NCBI GenBank assembly: GCA_045133915.1
Contig: JBGUUX010000083.1
Location: 1-12,572, forward strand
Reading direction: 5' to 3'
DNA: 12,572 bases
Source: RGIG7300 sp045133915
GTDB lineage: Bacteria > Bacillota > Clostridia > Oscillospirales > CAG-272
Shown: positions 11,618-12,572 of the stretch, piece by piece
Layout of the letters: every line of letters starts with the position of its first letter
Numbering within the stretch: position 1 is the stretch's first letter
Position numbers and translations under genes: made by a program
Notes under the pieces: generated by a model
The model's input: only the letters and a program-made list of their open reading frames with translations
Told to the model about the DNA's origin: nothing
The model's database searches: none

Positions 11618-12572
11618 TTATTCCTCCGAAAGGATCTTTGTTATTCTTTCAAGCGCCATGCCGCGGCTTGCTTTGAAAAGTACAGTGTCGCCGTCTGTGA
11701 GCTTGCCTGCAACTATCTTAGCAAAGCCCTGGGCATCGGTATTATCTGTAAATACCGTAACCTTGTCAGCATTCATACCTGCAGAGATAGCACCCTCCGC
11801 TGTCTTATGTGCGCGGGGACCAAAGGCAAGAATCTCGTCAATGCCCATTTCAGCCGCCTTTTTACCTACACCGTAGTGCAGGATATCAGACTGCTCGCCA
11901 AGCTCCAGCATATCACCGAGAACTGCGACCTTTCTGCCATCCTTTGCCTTGGAGCAAAGAACGCCCAAAGATGCAGCCATAGACTCGGGACTTGCGTTGT
12001 AACAGTCCTCAATTACCGTGTAACCCTTGTTTTCGTAAATGTTCTGGCGCATAGCCGCATTTTCAAAGTTGAGAAGTCCCTGTCTTATTCTGCTGTCACA
12101 GATGCCGGCAAGCTTACCTACCGCATAAGCAACAACTGCATTGTATACGTTATGTATACCAAGAAGATTGATACGGAAGTCCTTTGCCGTACCCTCGGGA
12201 GTTTTAATATCAAAGGTAAAGAAACCGTCACCCTCAACTATATTGATAGGTCTGTAGTCGGCAGCTTCATTGTTCATTGCAACGTAAACTGCGTTTTCTA
12301 CACCTGCAAGCAGGGGCTCGTCGCCGTTGAGAACCAGAGTGCCTTTTTTATTAAGGCCGTGGGCTATCTCCATCTTTGCATCACGGATGCCCTCACGGCT
12401 GCCGAAGTTCTCAATGTGGGAGGAACCTACGTTGGTTATAACTGCAATATCCGGCTCAGCTATCTTAGAAAGTCGGGATATCTCACCTGCAAAGCTCATA
12501 CCCATCTCAAGTACAAGCGCCTCGGTATCACAAGGCATACGGAGCATGGTGATAGGCATACCGATCTCGTTA
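11618..12572 (-). CDS. murF: UDP-MurNAc-tripeptide--D-Ala-D-Ala ligase MurF, partial (5' end outside window)
   Basis: 317 codons plus stop are visible; the frame is open through the right edge. The edge codons read NEIGMP, the conserved NNEIGxP segment just past the ATP loop of Mur ligases, so the ATG at 12559 is internal, not the start. MurF joins D-Ala-D-Ala to UDP-MurNAc-tripeptide with ATP, the last cytoplasmic step. Visible parts: rest of the central ATPase domain (VGSSHIENFGSREGIRDAKMEI, with conserved His, Glu and Lys, and NGDEPLL) and the C-terminal domain (DCYNASPESM, LGDMLELGEQS, KASRGMALERI). YNASPESM and the GDMLELG motif separate MurF from MurC, MurD and MurE. The missing N-terminus, with the P-loop GKT, should be about 130-150 residues. 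First visible gene of the dcw operon; its promoter is outside the window. Confidence 0.95.
   Translation of the reverse strand, partial: NEIGMPITMLRMPCDTEALVLEMGMSFAGEISRLSKIAEPDIAVITNVGSSHIENFGSREGIRDAKMEIAHGLNKKGTLVLNGDEPLLAGVENAVYVAMNNEAADYRPINIVEGDGFFTFDIKTPEGTAKDFRINLLGIHNVYNAVVAYAVGKLAGICDSRIRQGLLNFENAAMRQNIYENKGYTVIEDCYNASPESMAASLGVLCSKAKDGRKVAVLGDMLELGEQSDILHYGVGKKAAEMGIDEILAFGPRAHKTAEGAISAGMNADKVTVFTDNTDAQGFAKIVAGKLTDGDTVLFKASRGMALERITKILSEE
11623..11627 (-). promoter_or_regulatory. Ribosome binding site that fixes the GTG start of mraY
   Basis: GGAGG on the minus strand, nine bases before the GTG at 11613 and inside the last codons of murF. It supports the non-ATG start. Confidence 0.7.

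Noticed and set aside
12545..12559. MurF start codon at 12559
   Set aside because: The frame stays open to the window edge and the preceding codons encode the conserved NEIG of Mur ligases, so the start lies outside.

Overview
The window looks like chromosomal DNA from a low-to-moderate GC Gram-positive anaerobe of class Clostridia, probably a Ruminococcus-like member of the Oscillospiraceae/Ruminococcaceae. This rests on the gene content (a DivIB-type FtsQ, a short AbrB-type regulator, an ArsR/CadA-type metal island), AGGAGG-class ribosome binding sites, near-consensus TTGACA-17-TATAAT promoters and many U-tract hairpin terminators. The genus is inferred, not proven. No rRNA, tRNA, CRISPR array, transposase or phage gene is visible.

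Left part, about 1-1300 (+ strand). The 3' end of a ferritin gene ends in a 12-bp hairpin terminator, followed by a 314-bp intergenic stretch and a GufA-like ZIP metal transporter. Three short tandem arrays lie around the ZIP gene. Each has exactly four heptamers (consensus RAATGCA) followed by AAATT, and each is followed by a hairpin. Two face each other upstream of the gene, and the third overlaps its stop codon.

Middle part, about 1300-5950 (all - strand). First comes a membrane-anchored extracytoplasmic protein of unknown function, with its own perfect promoter. Next is a two-gene metal-resistance operon: an ArsR/SmtB repressor with an intact zinc-type alpha-5 site, overlapping by 4 nt a P1B-type Zn/Cd/Pb-exporting ATPase, with a 9-4-9 palindromic operator on its promoter. 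A metal-dependent amidohydrolase-2 family protein follows. Last is a 51-residue AbrB/SpoVT-like DNA-binding protein with a perfect promoter and a candidate self-operator.

Right part, about 6140-12572 (all - strand). This is a division and cell wall (dcw) cluster transcribed in the order murF (incomplete at the window edge), mraY, ftsW/spoVE, murG, ftsQ/divIB, then ftsZ. The first five genes are tightly packed, with gaps of 0-24 nt. ftsZ is set apart by 135 bp and has its own promoter and terminator. MurF and MraY make the UDP-MurNAc-pentapeptide and lipid I, MurG makes lipid II, FtsW polymerises glycan at the septum, FtsQ scaffolds the divisome and FtsZ forms the ring. murD, murC, murB and ftsA, often found in this cluster, are absent.

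Most of the window is ordinary, well-understood biology. The best candidates for something undescribed are the polar four-unit heptamer arrays with adjacent hairpins, the orphan AbrB-like gene with its palindrome-rich upstream region, the unknown membrane-anchored protein, and the atypical FtsZ C-terminal tail.
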